Source: Arcobacter lacus
Lineage (GTDB): Bacteria > Campylobacterota > Campylobacteria > Campylobacterales > Arcobacteraceae
Length of the DNA: 64,000 bases
Assembly (NCBI RefSeq): GCF_003063295.1
Contig: NZ_MUXF01000004.1
Coordinates: forward strand, 1 to 64,000
Direction: 5' to 3'
Below are positions 1 through 8,307 of this stretch, one piece after another. Each line of letters starts with the position of its first letter. Position 1 is the stretch's first letter. Position numbers and translations under genes: made by a program. The notes below the pieces were generated by a model that had not been told where the DNA came from, searched no databases, and saw only the letters and a program-made list of their open reading frames with translations.

Positions 1-1034
1 GTAACTATTGAACCATCACTTAATGTTACTTTTATATCATGGTCTAATGCTTGACTTACATTTACTTTAAAGTTTCCTGTCTCATTCTCTTTTACATTAC
101 CGTCTGCACTTACCCATACTTTTACTTCATCTATTGTATCTGTAATAGTAACAACCGAGCTATCACTAGTATCTAAACTAACATAATTACCACCATCAGT
201 TCCCACAATAGTATAAGTTTCTGTACTATTATCTAGATATACATCTTCTGCATTTGGGTTTGTAAAAGTTGTACTACCAGTTGTTTCACCTGCCTTAATA
301 GTTATTTCTTCACCATTATTTAGTCTTATTATTAAATCTGTTTGTGGTGCATTATCTACTGTTGCAGTTATTGTAATCTCTTTACCTTCATCTACTGTTA
401 AATTATTTAAAGTAATCGATGAAGCTGGTACTCTTGTATCTACAGGTATTGTTGGAGTTGTCGGCTCTGTTGTAGTAGTTTGAGGATTTAATAATTCAGT
501 AGGTATTTCAACAGCATTATCACTTTCTGTGGTTTGAGTTCCAAAATCTGTTGCTTCTCTTAAATCACTATGAACATCAGTAGAAGAACCATCTCTTGCA
601 CTAAATCTAGCTGAAACTCTTCCTTCTTCAGTTGGTTCTTCTTGCCCAGCTTGCGTCTCTTGTTGTGTTGGATCGCCTGCAGCTGTTTCCATATCATCAC
701 TTATATCATCTGATGTATTATTCCATGCACTCAAATCTGCATTTTCAAATGTTGTATTTACATCACCTTTTGTAAAAATCACTTCTTCATTTCCAAAAGT
801 AACTTCATTTAAAGAAGAATCTATTAGCTGTTGTTGAGTCTGGTTTAAAACGATTATGTCATTTCCAGATAATTCCATTTCTACTTTTGCAGAAATTTGA
901 TTTGAATTATCACCAAAAACAACTTCATTTTCCGATATACTATCACCAATACTTAGTTCTCTGATATTCCCTGAAGAGTCTTTTGCATAAAATACTCCTC
1001 CATCTAAAGACTTAACTACTCCTACTTGTGCCAT
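1..1034 (-). CDS. LapA-type retention-module adhesin, N-terminal part (runs off the left edge)
   Basis: I translated this open frame from ATG at 1034 down to base 1 with no stop. The N-terminus (MAQVGVVKSLDGGVFYAKD) matches the retention module of LapA-type, type I-secreted giant adhesins, which stays in the outer membrane secretion pore and anchors the protein. Residues 117-120 read TAAG, the motif cut by LapG periplasmic proteases. An acidic, Thr/Pro-rich linker follows (about 110-200). From about residue 205 there are Ig-like beta-rich repeats (for example TITATVDNAPQTDLIIRL) typical of such adhesins. The ribosome site is AAGGAGA, 7 bases before ATG. A LapG homologue lies at 17214-17855. 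Total length, RTX C-terminus and secretion genes are outside the window. Family assignment is firm; the exact class of repeat is less certain. Confidence 0.85.
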   Translation of the reverse strand, partial: MAQVGVVKSLDGGVFYAKDSSGNIRELSIGDSISENEVVFGDNSNQISAKVEMELSGNDIIVLNQTQQQLIDSSLNEVTFGNEEVIFTKGDVNTTFENADLSAWNNTSDDISDDMETAAGDPTQQETQAGQEEPTEEGRVSARFSARDGSSTDVHSDLREATDFGTQTTESDNAVEIPTELLNPQTTTTEPTTPTIPVDTRVPASSITLNNLTVDEGKEITITATVDNAPQTDLIIRLNNGEEITIKAGETTGSTTFTNPNAEDVYLDNSTETYTIVGTDGGNYVSLDTSDSSVVTITDTIDEVKVWVSADGNVKENETGNFKVNVSQALDHDIKVTLSDGSIV

Positions 1035-1062
1035 AGATATCTCCTTATTATTTTATATATTG

Positions 1063-1091
1063 ATTATATAACTTTAAATTATCATTGTCTA
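1063..1091 (-). promoter_or_regulatory. Promoter of the adhesin gene
   Basis: On the minus strand, TAGACA (1086-1091) and a consensus TATAAT (1063-1068) are 17 bases apart, about 29 bases upstream of the adhesin start codon. This is a near-consensus sigma-70 promoter, so the adhesin is probably its own transcription unit rather than the tail of the cob operon. Confidence 0.65.
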
Positions 1092-1108
1092 TCACCCTTA
1101 GGGGTGAT
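1091..1108. promoter_or_regulatory. Inverted repeat upstream of the adhesin promoter
   Basis: ATCACCC (1091-1097) and GGGTGAT (1102-1108) form a perfect 7-base hairpin touching the adhesin -35 box. A T-run follows on the plus strand only. It could be a protein-binding site for the adhesin promoter or a terminator. For the minus-strand gene ending at 1133 it lacks the expected U-tract. Confidence 0.4.
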
Positions 1109-1132
1109 TTTTAATAAAATTAATAATTATTT

Positions 1133-1738
1133 TTAATTATATCTTAAATTATTTATAAGGAGTTTTTTATTTTTGAATGGGTCAATTATAGCTTCAATTT
1201 CATCAAGTTTATATTTTAAAGGGAATCCTATTTTTGAAAGAGTTGCTGTTGTTTCTAAAATATAAAATTTTTTATCATTTATATATAAAGCTTTTTTAGA
1301 AAGATTTATGCTATCAAGATTAATAATAACAAAAATATGTTCAGGAACAAGCACAAAATAAACTTCATAGCCAAGAACTTTCAAAAGAGAAATCAGCAAA
1401 TTGGACTTATCATCACAATCACCAAAATTTTGTTCAACGACTTGTTTTGGGCTTTTTGCAATACTTTCATTTATTTTATATGGAATTGTTGTAACAAAAT
1501 CCAATAAATTTTGAACTTCACAAAGTCTATCTTTATTACAATTTTTAGTAAGATATGAAGCTAATTTTATGGTATAGTCATCTTCTCTTACTTGATTTAC
1601 ATAAGTTGTATCACCTATATCTGTAAACTGATTTTTTACAATAAAAAAAGAAGAATATATCATATAAATCAAATTTATAACAAAAACTATTGAAATAAAA
1701 AAAGATAGATATTTTAAGAATTTATTATTTATTAACAT
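1133..1738 (-). CDS. Membrane-anchored transglutaminase-like cysteine protease
   Basis: 201 aa. One N-terminal membrane segment (residues about 9-33) is followed by a periplasmic transglutaminase-like domain. The catalytic Cys lies in NFGDCDDKS (C108), the His in VPEHIF (H134), and an acidic residue at E162 (YILETT) fits the third triad position. This fold covers peptidases and amidases; the substrate cannot be read from the sequence. The start ATG overlaps the cobS stop by one base (TAATG), so it is the translationally coupled last gene of the cobT operon. It is distinct from the LapG-type protein at 17214, which has different spacing and no such anchor. It might act on the adjacent adhesin, but nothing direct shows this. 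Confidence 0.65.
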   Translation of the reverse strand: MLINNKFLKYLSFFISIVFVINLIYMIYSSFFIVKNQFTDIGDTTYVNQVREDDYTIKLASYLTKNCNKDRLCEVQNLLDFVTTIPYKINESIAKSPKQVVEQNFGDCDDKSNLLISLLKVLGYEVYFVLVPEHIFVIINLDSINLSKKALYINDKKFYILETTATLSKIGFPLKYKLDEIEAIIDPFKNKKLLINNLRYN

Positions 1739-2484
1739 TACAAAATTAAAGCCAAACCAATATTCAAAACTATTAGTTCAGTATGTTCTAAAGTAAATCC
1801 TAAACAATCACCATTCACAAAACCAAACTTATTATTTAAAATCTTTAAAATAAAATAAAAACTCAAAAGTGATAAAACTAAAATAATAAAAATATTTTTA
1901 CCTATGAAAAAAGCAACAATAATATAAATTAAAGCATAGATTTTTAGTCTAAATATTCCCCCACTTTGAAAAGCCAAAGATAAAAAGCTATCTTTACTAA
2001 ATTTAAAATATTCAAGCAAATATAAAAGATTTAATCTTGAAAAAGTACAAACTATTAAAAATAAAACATACTCTTTTTGATATAAAACATAAGTGATAAT
2101 TCCAACTTTTAAAAGTACAAAAGAAAAGGCATACAAAGCTCCGATTGCTCCAATAGTTGACTCTTTCATAATCTTATAAGCATCTTTTCCACTATAAGAA
2201 GCAAACCAAGCATCAACAACATCAATTATTGCTTCTGTATGAATAAATCCATATAAAAATAAATAGATAACTGAAGAGACAAAAGCTGCATATATTGGTG
2301 AAAAAAATTGATTAAAAAAAAGATTAAAACATATAACTATTGAAGCCAAAATAGCTCCAATTAAAGGTAGTAATGCTAAGGTATATTTATATGTAATATT
2401 ATTTATTTCCATATTTTTTACAAAAACTGGAATAATTGAAAAATATGAAAGGGCAAAGAAAAAAGCGTTTAATAATTGTTTCAT
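1738..2484 (-). CDS. cobS: Adenosylcobinamide-GDP ribazoletransferase (cobalamin synthase)
   Basis: 248 aa, the usual length for CobS. It opens with the family pattern LNAFFFALSYFSIIPVF and has about six hydrophobic segments. It also has the conserved acidic stretch HTEAIIDVVDAWFASYSGK (about 82-100), the metal/substrate site of CobS. It joins adenosylcobinamide-GDP with alpha-ribazole(-phosphate) at the inner membrane in the last step of B12 assembly. It is one base from the SGNH gene upstream and overlaps the next gene, in an operon with cobT. CobU and CobC are not in the window. Confidence 0.92.
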   Translation of the reverse strand: MKQLLNAFFFALSYFSIIPVFVKNMEINNITYKYTLALLPLIGAILASIVICFNLFFNQFFSPIYAAFVSSVIYLFLYGFIHTEAIIDVVDAWFASYSGKDAYKIMKESTIGAIGALYAFSFVLLKVGIITYVLYQKEYVLFLIVCTFSRLNLLYLLEYFKFSKDSFLSLAFQSGGIFRLKIYALIYIIVAFFIGKNIFIILVLSLLSFYFILKILNNKFGFVNGDCLGFTLEHTELIVLNIGLALIL

Positions 2485-2485
2485 A

Positions 2486-3151
2486 TTAATCTATATATTT
2501 TTTTATCTCTTTTACCCAAAGAGTATAAGCTTTTCCATTTAGATGTAAATCATCAGTCGTAAACTCTGATTTTAATACTTTATTTGGTGCAAAAATTGGA
2601 TTTAAATCTATAAAATCAATATTATTGTTTTGAGCAAAATCTTTTAATTTTTCATTTAATTTTTCTATTTTAGGATTAAAATTTTGTTTTCTTGTTTCAC
2701 CAATATAAAGAGTTGATTGAATATGAACTTTTATATTTTTTTCTTCAAAAAATTTGATTATCTTTTTATAATTTTCAAAAACTTCATTTTCACTTTTTCC
2801 TCTCATTATGTCATTTACACCAATCATAATAAAAACTTGTTTTATACTAGGACTAACTGTTGATAATCTATCTAAAACTCCACTTGTTGTATCTCCACTT
2901 ATTCCTCTATTTTGAACTGTATTATTATTTAAAAGTTCATCCCATCTTCCCTCATCAGTTATTGAATCACCTAACATCATAGTTGTGTATTTACTATTAT
3001 TCATCAAAACCTCAAATTGACTTTTTTTATGTTTATAATATGGATCATTTTGTATTTTCCACTCTTCAACTTTTTGTATCTCTTTTGCTTCTAGATTATA
3101 ATTATTTAAAAATAGTAAACCACATAAAGCTGTTAATATTTTATTTTTCAT
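2486..3151 (-). CDS. Secreted SGNH/GDSL-family hydrolase
   Basis: 221 aa with an N-terminal signal peptide (about residues 1-22). The SGNH blocks are all present: LGDSITD (Ser63), RGISGDTT (Gly block), GVNDI (Asn113) and DDLHLNG (Asp199/His202). These enzymes are esterases, lipases or acyl-hydrolases that act in the periplasm. The gene sits between cobT and cobS with 1-base gaps, so it is co-transcribed with them. An export signal makes a direct role in cytoplasmic cobalamin assembly unlikely. The substrate is unknown; TesA/TAP-like or glycan O-deacetylase activity are both possible. Confidence 0.8.
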   Translation of the reverse strand: MKNKILTALCGLLFLNNYNLEAKEIQKVEEWKIQNDPYYKHKKSQFEVLMNNSKYTTMMLGDSITDEGRWDELLNNNTVQNRGISGDTTSGVLDRLSTVSPSIKQVFIMIGVNDIMRGKSENEVFENYKKIIKFFEEKNIKVHIQSTLYIGETRKQNFNPKIEKLNEKLKDFAQNNNIDFIDLNPIFAPNKVLKSEFTTDDLHLNGKAYTLWVKEIKKYID

Positions 3152-3152
3152 T

Positions 3153-4220
3153 TTACTCTCCTAAAAACTCTTCTATTTTTTTTGTAACTATCTGTTTTGA
3201 TAAACCATTTATTGAAGCATAACATAATGCGCCACCACAGCCAACCCCCTCTTTAGCTTCTCCTTCATCATATAGTTTTAAAGCTGGATGTGAAGATAAA
3301 CTAAAATCAAAATCACTTGAATAAGCATTTATAGGAAAATCAAGTTGTTCTAAAAGTGCTTTGATATTTGAATTTTTATCTTCTTCTATCCATTTTGTAG
3401 TAAAGAGTGCTATATTTGAAGAATCAAGAACTCCATCCATACTTCTTAAAATAGAATTCACAACAAGTAAAACACAAGCCATCTGTGTTCCACCAGCTAA
3501 TACAATCTTTTGATTTTTATTTTGACTACCTAAAATAAATCCTGCATAAAAAATTATCATATTATCACTAACTTTTGATAATTTATCAAATAAATCATCA
3601 TTTGAATCTATATTTGATAAAGCATTATTGATTGTTTTTTCTTTTATATCATTTGGATTATTTTTAAATGAACTTGAAAAATATCCATCACAATCATATC
3701 CCAAAGCTTTTGCTGTCGCATTAGCTGTTGTAGTTCCTGCTGGAATTGTTTCAGCTAAAATAATATAATCATCTTTTGTTTCATAGCTTTGCGCAAACTC
3801 TATTCCTTTTTGGAAAATCTCCATAGCAGGTATATTTGCATTTTTATCTATACTATCACTTGAGTTTATATCAAAATTATGTATTTTAAAATACTCTATT
3901 TGAGGAACTACTTCTAATCCCAAATTTAAAATTTCTATATTTGAAAAAGGTTTAACTTCATGAATTGCTCTAGTTATTATTGCAGGAGTTGGAACTCCTT
4001 TTGGAGTTTTTGCAATATCAGGTAAAGACTTTACTTGTTTTATACATAAAAACTCTGCATCTAAAGTTGGAGTAAGAAATAATTTTTGAGGAATTCCAGC
4101 TTGTGAAATATTTGGAATTTCACAAGTTTTTGTTACACTACAACCAAGCAAAAAAGTGGCTTTTTTACCTCTTAGAAACTCTATAAAATCAGCTTTTCCT
4201 AAAATTGTTTTAAAGTTCAT
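3153..4220 (-). CDS. cobT: Nicotinate-nucleotide--dimethylbenzimidazole phosphoribosyltransferase, TIGR00303 type
   Basis: 355 aa. The protein belongs to the CobT branch known from cyanobacteria, archaea and Campylobacterota rather than the Salmonella type. Conserved stretches include AETIPAGTTTANATAKALG (about 162-180), a glycine-rich VLAGGTQMACVLLV, and a C-terminal GVGCGGALCYA. It activates the lower-ligand base to alpha-ribazole 5'-phosphate for cobalamin. It is the first gene of a four-gene minus-strand operon. The 139-base divergent region upstream was checked for a B12-box (GCCACTG-like) and none was seen. Confidence 0.88.
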   Translation of the reverse strand: MNFKTILGKADFIEFLRGKKATFLLGCSVTKTCEIPNISQAGIPQKLFLTPTLDAEFLCIKQVKSLPDIAKTPKGVPTPAIITRAIHEVKPFSNIEILNLGLEVVPQIEYFKIHNFDINSSDSIDKNANIPAMEIFQKGIEFAQSYETKDDYIILAETIPAGTTTANATAKALGYDCDGYFSSSFKNNPNDIKEKTINNALSNIDSNDDLFDKLSKVSDNMIIFYAGFILGSQNKNQKIVLAGGTQMACVLLVVNSILRSMDGVLDSSNIALFTTKWIEEDKNSNIKALLEQLDFPINAYSSDFDFSLSSHPALKLYDEGEAKEGVGCGGALCYASINGLSKQIVTKKIEEFLGE

Positions 4221-4324
4221 TTGAAGCCTTTTATAAAAATAATTTTTGCGAAGTATAACAGATATTATATAAATTGATATATTTTTTAAATTTTTCTTAT
4301 ATTTATTTTGTAACTAAATTATAT

Positions 4325-4353
4325 TATAATATTCTCATGACTTTAAAAAGGAG
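4325..4353 (+). promoter_or_regulatory. Extended -10 and ribosome site for the DASS transporter
   Basis: A consensus TATAAT lies at 4325-4330, and a strong AAGGAG Shine-Dalgarno at 4348-4353, 6 bases before ATG 4360. No convincing -35 is visible, which is usual for promoters in this phylum. Confidence 0.5.
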
Positions 4354-4359
4354 CATAAC

Positions 4360-5766
4360 ATGTCAAAACAGACTTTAAAATTACTTATACCCATTGCAGT
4401 TTTAGTAATCTTATGGTTCATTCCAGCACCAGAAGGATTATCTCAAAATGCATGGCATTTTCTAGCAATATTTTTTGCTGTTGTAGTAGGGCTTATCATT
4501 GAGCCAGTTCCAGCTGCTCTTGTAGGTTTTACAGGAATTTCATTTGTTGCACTTTTAGGATTAATAGGTAATCCTAAAGAGAGTATTACTTGGGCATTAT
4601 CAGGATTCTCAAATAGTGTTATTTGGTTAATCTTTGCTGCATTTATGTTTGCACTTGGTTATAAAAAAACAGGTCTTGGAAAAAGAGTTTCTCTTATAAT
4701 GGTTAAATACATGGGAAAAAGTTCATTAGGTCTTGGTTATGCTGTTGCATTCTCTGATTTAGTTTTAGCACCATTTATGCCATCAAATACAGCAAGAAGT
4801 GGAGGTTCAGTATATCCTGTTGCTATTAATATTCCTCATATTTTTGATTCTTGGCCAGACAAAGATCCAAGAAAACTTGGAGCTTATATCTCTTGGGTTG
4901 CTATTGCGACTACTTGTGTAACAAGTTCTATGTTCTTAACTGCACTTGCACCAAATTTACTTGCAGTTGATTTAATTGCAAAAAGTACAGGTCATGCTAT
5001 TAGTTGGGGAGAATGGGCAAAAGTAATGATACCATTGATGGTTCCTCTGTTTTTATTAACTCCTTGGTTAGCGTATGTTATTTATCCACCAACACAAAAG
5101 AAATCTCCAGAAGCTCCAGCTTGGGCTAGTGAAGAATTAAAAAAATTAGGACCTGTAACTTTTAAAGAGTACTTAATGGCTTTTTTAGCGACTGTTGCCT
5201 TAGTTTTATGGATTTTTGGAAAAGAGTTTGGTGTTGATTCAACAACAGCTGCTATTTCAATTGTTGCTATAATGGTTTTAACAAATGTTATTACTTGGGA
5301 TGATTTAATTTCAAATAAAGCAGCATTTAACGTACTTATTTGGTTCTCAACTTTAGTTGCAATGGCAGCTGGTTTACAAAAAGTAGGTGTTTTAACTTGG
5401 ATTGGAGCAAATACTCAAACAATGTTAGCTGGTCTTCATCCAACAGCATTGATTTTGTCATTAATTGTTTTATTTTTCTTGTTACATTATTTCTTTGCTA
5501 GTGTTACTGCTCATGTTACTGCACTTGTTCCAGTATTTATGACTATTGCAGCAACTCTTTTAGCTCCTGAGCAAATTTTACCATTTACTATTATTTTAGC
5601 AGGAAGCCTTGGAGTAATGGGAATTATAACTCCTTATGGAACAGGACCATCGCCAATTTGGTATGGAGCTGGATATATTTCTCAAGCTAGATGGTGGGGA
5701 TTAGGTGCTATTTTTGGAACACTTTATCTTGCAGTTATTATTTTAGGTGCATTTATATTCATCTAA
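4360..5766 (+). CDS. DASS/SLC13-family anion (dicarboxylate or sulfate) transporter
   Basis: 468 aa polytopic inner-membrane protein with about 12 hydrophobic segments. Family signatures include the N-terminal IIEPVPAALVGFTGISF and the two DASS motifs with Ser-Asn-Thr: FMPSNTARSGG (about 138-148) and, in the second half, GVMGIITPYGTGPSPIWYG. It is closest in pattern to the CitT/TtdT group, which exchanges citrate, tartrate, succinate or malate. Sulfate cannot be excluded. It is a single-gene unit with its own promoter, and a strong bidirectional hairpin (5771-5800) follows. The convergent neighbour is a TauE/SafE-type exporter of small sulfur anions. Confidence 0.85.
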   Translation: MSKQTLKLLIPIAVLVILWFIPAPEGLSQNAWHFLAIFFAVVVGLIIEPVPAALVGFTGISFVALLGLIGNPKESITWALSGFSNSVIWLIFAAFMFALGYKKTGLGKRVSLIMVKYMGKSSLGLGYAVAFSDLVLAPFMPSNTARSGGSVYPVAINIPHIFDSWPDKDPRKLGAYISWVAIATTCVTSSMFLTALAPNLLAVDLIAKSTGHAISWGEWAKVMIPLMVPLFLLTPWLAYVIYPPTQKKSPEAPAWASEELKKLGPVTFKEYLMAFLATVALVLWIFGKEFGVDSTTAAISIVAIMVLTNVITWDDLISNKAAFNVLIWFSTLVAMAAGLQKVGVLTWIGANTQTMLAGLHPTALILSLIVLFFLLHYFFASVTAHVTALVPVFMTIAATLLAPEQILPFTIILAGSLGVMGIITPYGTGPSPIWYGAGYISQARWWGLGAIFGTLYLAVIILGAFIFI

Positions 5767-5770
5767 AAAC

Positions 5771-5800
5771 TTTAAAAGGAAGTTATAACTTCCTTTTAAA
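5771..5800. terminator. Bidirectional terminator between convergent transporter genes
   Basis: Perfect 13-base arms (5771-5783 and 5788-5800, TTTAAAAGGAAGT and its complement) flank a TATA loop. They are bordered by A- and T-rich stretches on both sides. It ends the DASS gene, overlaps the stop of the TauE/SafE gene, and can serve both strands. Confidence 0.85.
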
Positions 5801-6542
5801 AAATCGTTTGATAAATTAAAGCTATCGCCATCAAAAATAAAAATCCTTTTATAACTTTATTATAATTTTCTTGTGGAATTTTGTTCTTTATTTTAAGTCC
5901 AATAACCATTGCAACTACAACAAGTATTAAACTACTAAAAGAAATTGTTAACAACTCTTGTGTAAATGAACCATGAATTGCAAAAAGCATAATTTGAATA
6001 AGTTTTCCAAACAAAAAACATATATTTGAAGACTGAATTATCTCTTTTCTTGAATGTTTTGATTCTAAAGAATATATTATTAAAACCAAAGCCATAACAT
6101 TTGTTAAACCACCTATAATTCCTGCACTTAATCCAAATATAACAAGTGAAGTTTTAGGTTTATTTTTTACCCAAACCATTTCAAATTTGAATTTCTGAAT
6201 TAATAAATAAAAAATAATTGAGATTGCCAATAATAATTTAAAGATTTCAGAACTACTATAGATTAATATTTGTGTACCAATAGCACTTCCTATCATCGCA
6301 AAAATCGCTAAAGGATAAAATCTTTTTATAGCACTTAAAAAGTTTCCTTCACTAAAAATAGCTATCAAATTAATCAAAAGTGTAGGAATAGCAACATACA
6401 AAATAGCTGTTTTCATATCTGTAATCATTGCTAAAAGAGGAGTTGAGATTAAAGGAAAACCAAAACCAATACTTCCTTGAACCAAAGAAGAAAAAAATAA
6501 AATTATTGAAAAGATGATTAAAAAATCAATATTTAAGTCCAT
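5796..6542 (-). CDS. TSUP (TauE/SafE) family membrane transporter
   Basis: 248 aa with about eight hydrophobic segments. The family start (FFSSLVQGSIGFGFPLISTPLLA, about 17-39) and the mid-protein half-repeat GLSAGIIGGLTNVMALV fit the TauE/SafE fold of two inverted four-helix units. Members export sulfite, sulfoacetate or other small organosulfonates. The specific anion is not readable. The ATG at 6542 is followed upstream by a 43-base gap to dsbD, so it may be read through from that operon or have its own promoter. Confidence 0.8.
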   Translation of the reverse strand: MDLNIDFLIIFSIILFFSSLVQGSIGFGFPLISTPLLAMITDMKTAILYVAIPTLLINLIAIFSEGNFLSAIKRFYPLAIFAMIGSAIGTQILIYSSSEIFKLLLAISIIFYLLIQKFKFEMVWVKNKPKTSLVIFGLSAGIIGGLTNVMALVLIIYSLESKHSRKEIIQSSNICFLFGKLIQIMLFAIHGSFTQELLTISFSSLILVVVAMVIGLKIKNKIPQENYNKVIKGFLFLMAIALIYQTIF

Positions 6543-6585
6543 AATAAATCCTAAAAAAGAAGGATTTATTATATATGAATATCAT

Positions 6586-8307
6586 TTAATTTTGAAAATT
6601 TTTATTTACTATTTCCAAAAAATCCTTTGGATTTTTGTACCCAATAATTCTTGAAGCTTGAATTTCATTTTTATCTTTATCCCAAAATATTAAAGCAGGA
6701 GGTCCAACAACACTAAACTTTTTTTGTAAAGCTTTGTCTTCATCATTGTTTTCAGTTACATCAGCTTTTAATAAAGTAAATTCTTGAAGTTTATTTATAA
6801 CTTGTTCATCTTGAAAAGTAATCTCTTCTAACTCTTTACAAGAAACACACCATGATGCCCAAAAATCTAACATAACTGGTTTATTTGAGTTTTTAATTGC
6901 AAGTTCAAGTTCTTGAATATTTTTTATTTTTTTAAAAATCAACTTTTCATCAGAGACTTGTGTCATTTTTGATGAAGTGAATTCTTCTAAAGGATTTAAA
7001 GGATTTGTTGCACCACTAATTGCCCCTACGAATAAAATAACACCTAAAATAAAAATCACAACAGTAATCAACTGAGCCAAAATATGTTGATAAATTTTTA
7101 GATAAATAGCACTTCCTAAAAGTAATAATGCCCATAAATAGATAATCACAGTTGCATCTAAAACTCTATCTAAAAGCCAAATTGCAACACCTAACATTAC
7201 TATTCCAAAAATTTTTGTAATACTTTCCATCCAGCCACCAGGTTTTGGCATAAATTTTCCTGCACCTAAACCAATTAGAAGTAATGGAACTCCCATTCCT
7301 AAACTCATAACAAATAAAGCTAATCCACCAAGAATTGCATCACCTGTTTGTCCAATATAAACTAATGCTCCTGCAAGTGGAGGTGCAACACAAGGACCAA
7401 CGATAAGAGCTGATAAGAATCCCATAATTGCAATTCCTAGAAGTCCTTGAGTATCACTTTTTTTATTTAATTTTGATTGGAATGCTTGAGGAAGTTTTAT
7501 TTCAAAATATCCAAACATTGAAAAAGCAAGTAGTACGAAAATAAAAGAAAAAACTATTAAAACATAAGGATTTTGAAATGCTACTTGTAAATTTGCTCCC
7601 AAAATTCCTGCAATTACTCCAGCTATTGTATAAGCAATACTCATTGATAAAACATAAACTAAAGATAATAAAAATCCTTTGCTAGTGGTCATTTTTTCAG
7701 TTTTTGAAGCACCTACAATAATTGAAGATAAAATAGGAATCATTGGAAAAACGCAAGGAGTTAAAGATAAAAGTAATCCAAAGCCAAAAAATGTAAGTAA
7801 AACTAAAAGTATATTTTTGTCTTTTAAACTATTTGCAATAACATCTGTTTCATTTAAGTTTTCTAAATTTTTATTTTTATTTTCATTATTTATACCCAAT
7901 ATTAAAATATGTTTTTGACTCATTGGAGCATAACAAAGTCCAGCTTTTGAACATCCTTGAAATTTTAGCTCAATTTCAAACTCTTGTGATTCAACTTTTG
8001 ATTTTAAAAAATTATAAGGAATAGTTAAATTCAAATCATCAAAATGAACTACAAATTCTTCATAGTTGACAGGCTTTGGAATATTTAACTCTTCTGTAAT
8101 ATTTATTTTTTCAGGTTTTATAATATTTATTTGTAATTTATCGTGATATAAATATATATCTTTTCCTAATTCAAATTTGATATTTAAACTATCTTTATTT
8201 TCTATAAATTTTACTTGAAATGCCTCTTCTGGCTCTAAAACTTTATTCCCAAGTTCTAAAGAAAAAGAGTACATGAAAAGTATCAAAAGCAATAAAATCT
8301 TTTTCAT
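6586..8307 (-). CDS. dsbD: Thiol:disulfide interchange protein DsbD (protein-disulfide reductase)
   Basis: 573 aa, full three-domain architecture. A signal peptide (1-17) precedes the periplasmic alpha domain with its redox pair C119/C125 (CSKAGLC). An eight-helix membrane domain has C185 (SLTPCVFPMIP) and C306 (GPCVAPPLAG). The C-terminal thioredoxin domain has C487/C490 (WASWCVSC). The protein passes electrons from cytoplasmic thioredoxin to periplasmic Dsb/cytochrome-maturation proteins. All six cysteines are present, so it should be active. Its start codon overlaps the rimK stop region by one base, so it is downstream of rimB-rimK in one transcript. Confidence 0.95.
   Translation of the reverse strand: MKKILLLLILFMYSFSLELGNKVLEPEEAFQVKFIENKDSLNIKFELGKDIYLYHDKLQINIIKPEKINITEELNIPKPVNYEEFVVHFDDLNLTIPYNFLKSKVESQEFEIELKFQGCSKAGLCYAPMSQKHILILGINNENKNKNLENLNETDVIANSLKDKNILLVLLTFFGFGLLLSLTPCVFPMIPILSSIIVGASKTEKMTTSKGFLLSLVYVLSMSIAYTIAGVIAGILGANLQVAFQNPYVLIVFSFIFVLLAFSMFGYFEIKLPQAFQSKLNKKSDTQGLLGIAIMGFLSALIVGPCVAPPLAGALVYIGQTGDAILGGLALFVMSLGMGVPLLLIGLGAGKFMPKPGGWMESITKIFGIVMLGVAIWLLDRVLDATVIIYLWALLLLGSAIYLKIYQHILAQLITVVIFILGVILFVGAISGATNPLNPLEEFTSSKMTQVSDEKLIFKKIKNIQELELAIKNSNKPVMLDFWASWCVSCKELEEITFQDEQVINKLQEFTLLKADVTENNDEDKALQKKFSVVGPPALIFWDKDKNEIQASRIIGYKNPKDFLEIVNKNFQN

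Noticed and set aside
4221-4359. Possible cobalamin riboswitch upstream of cobT
   Set aside because: The 139-base region is A/T-rich and lacks a B12-box and any long stem; only promoter-like elements are seen.
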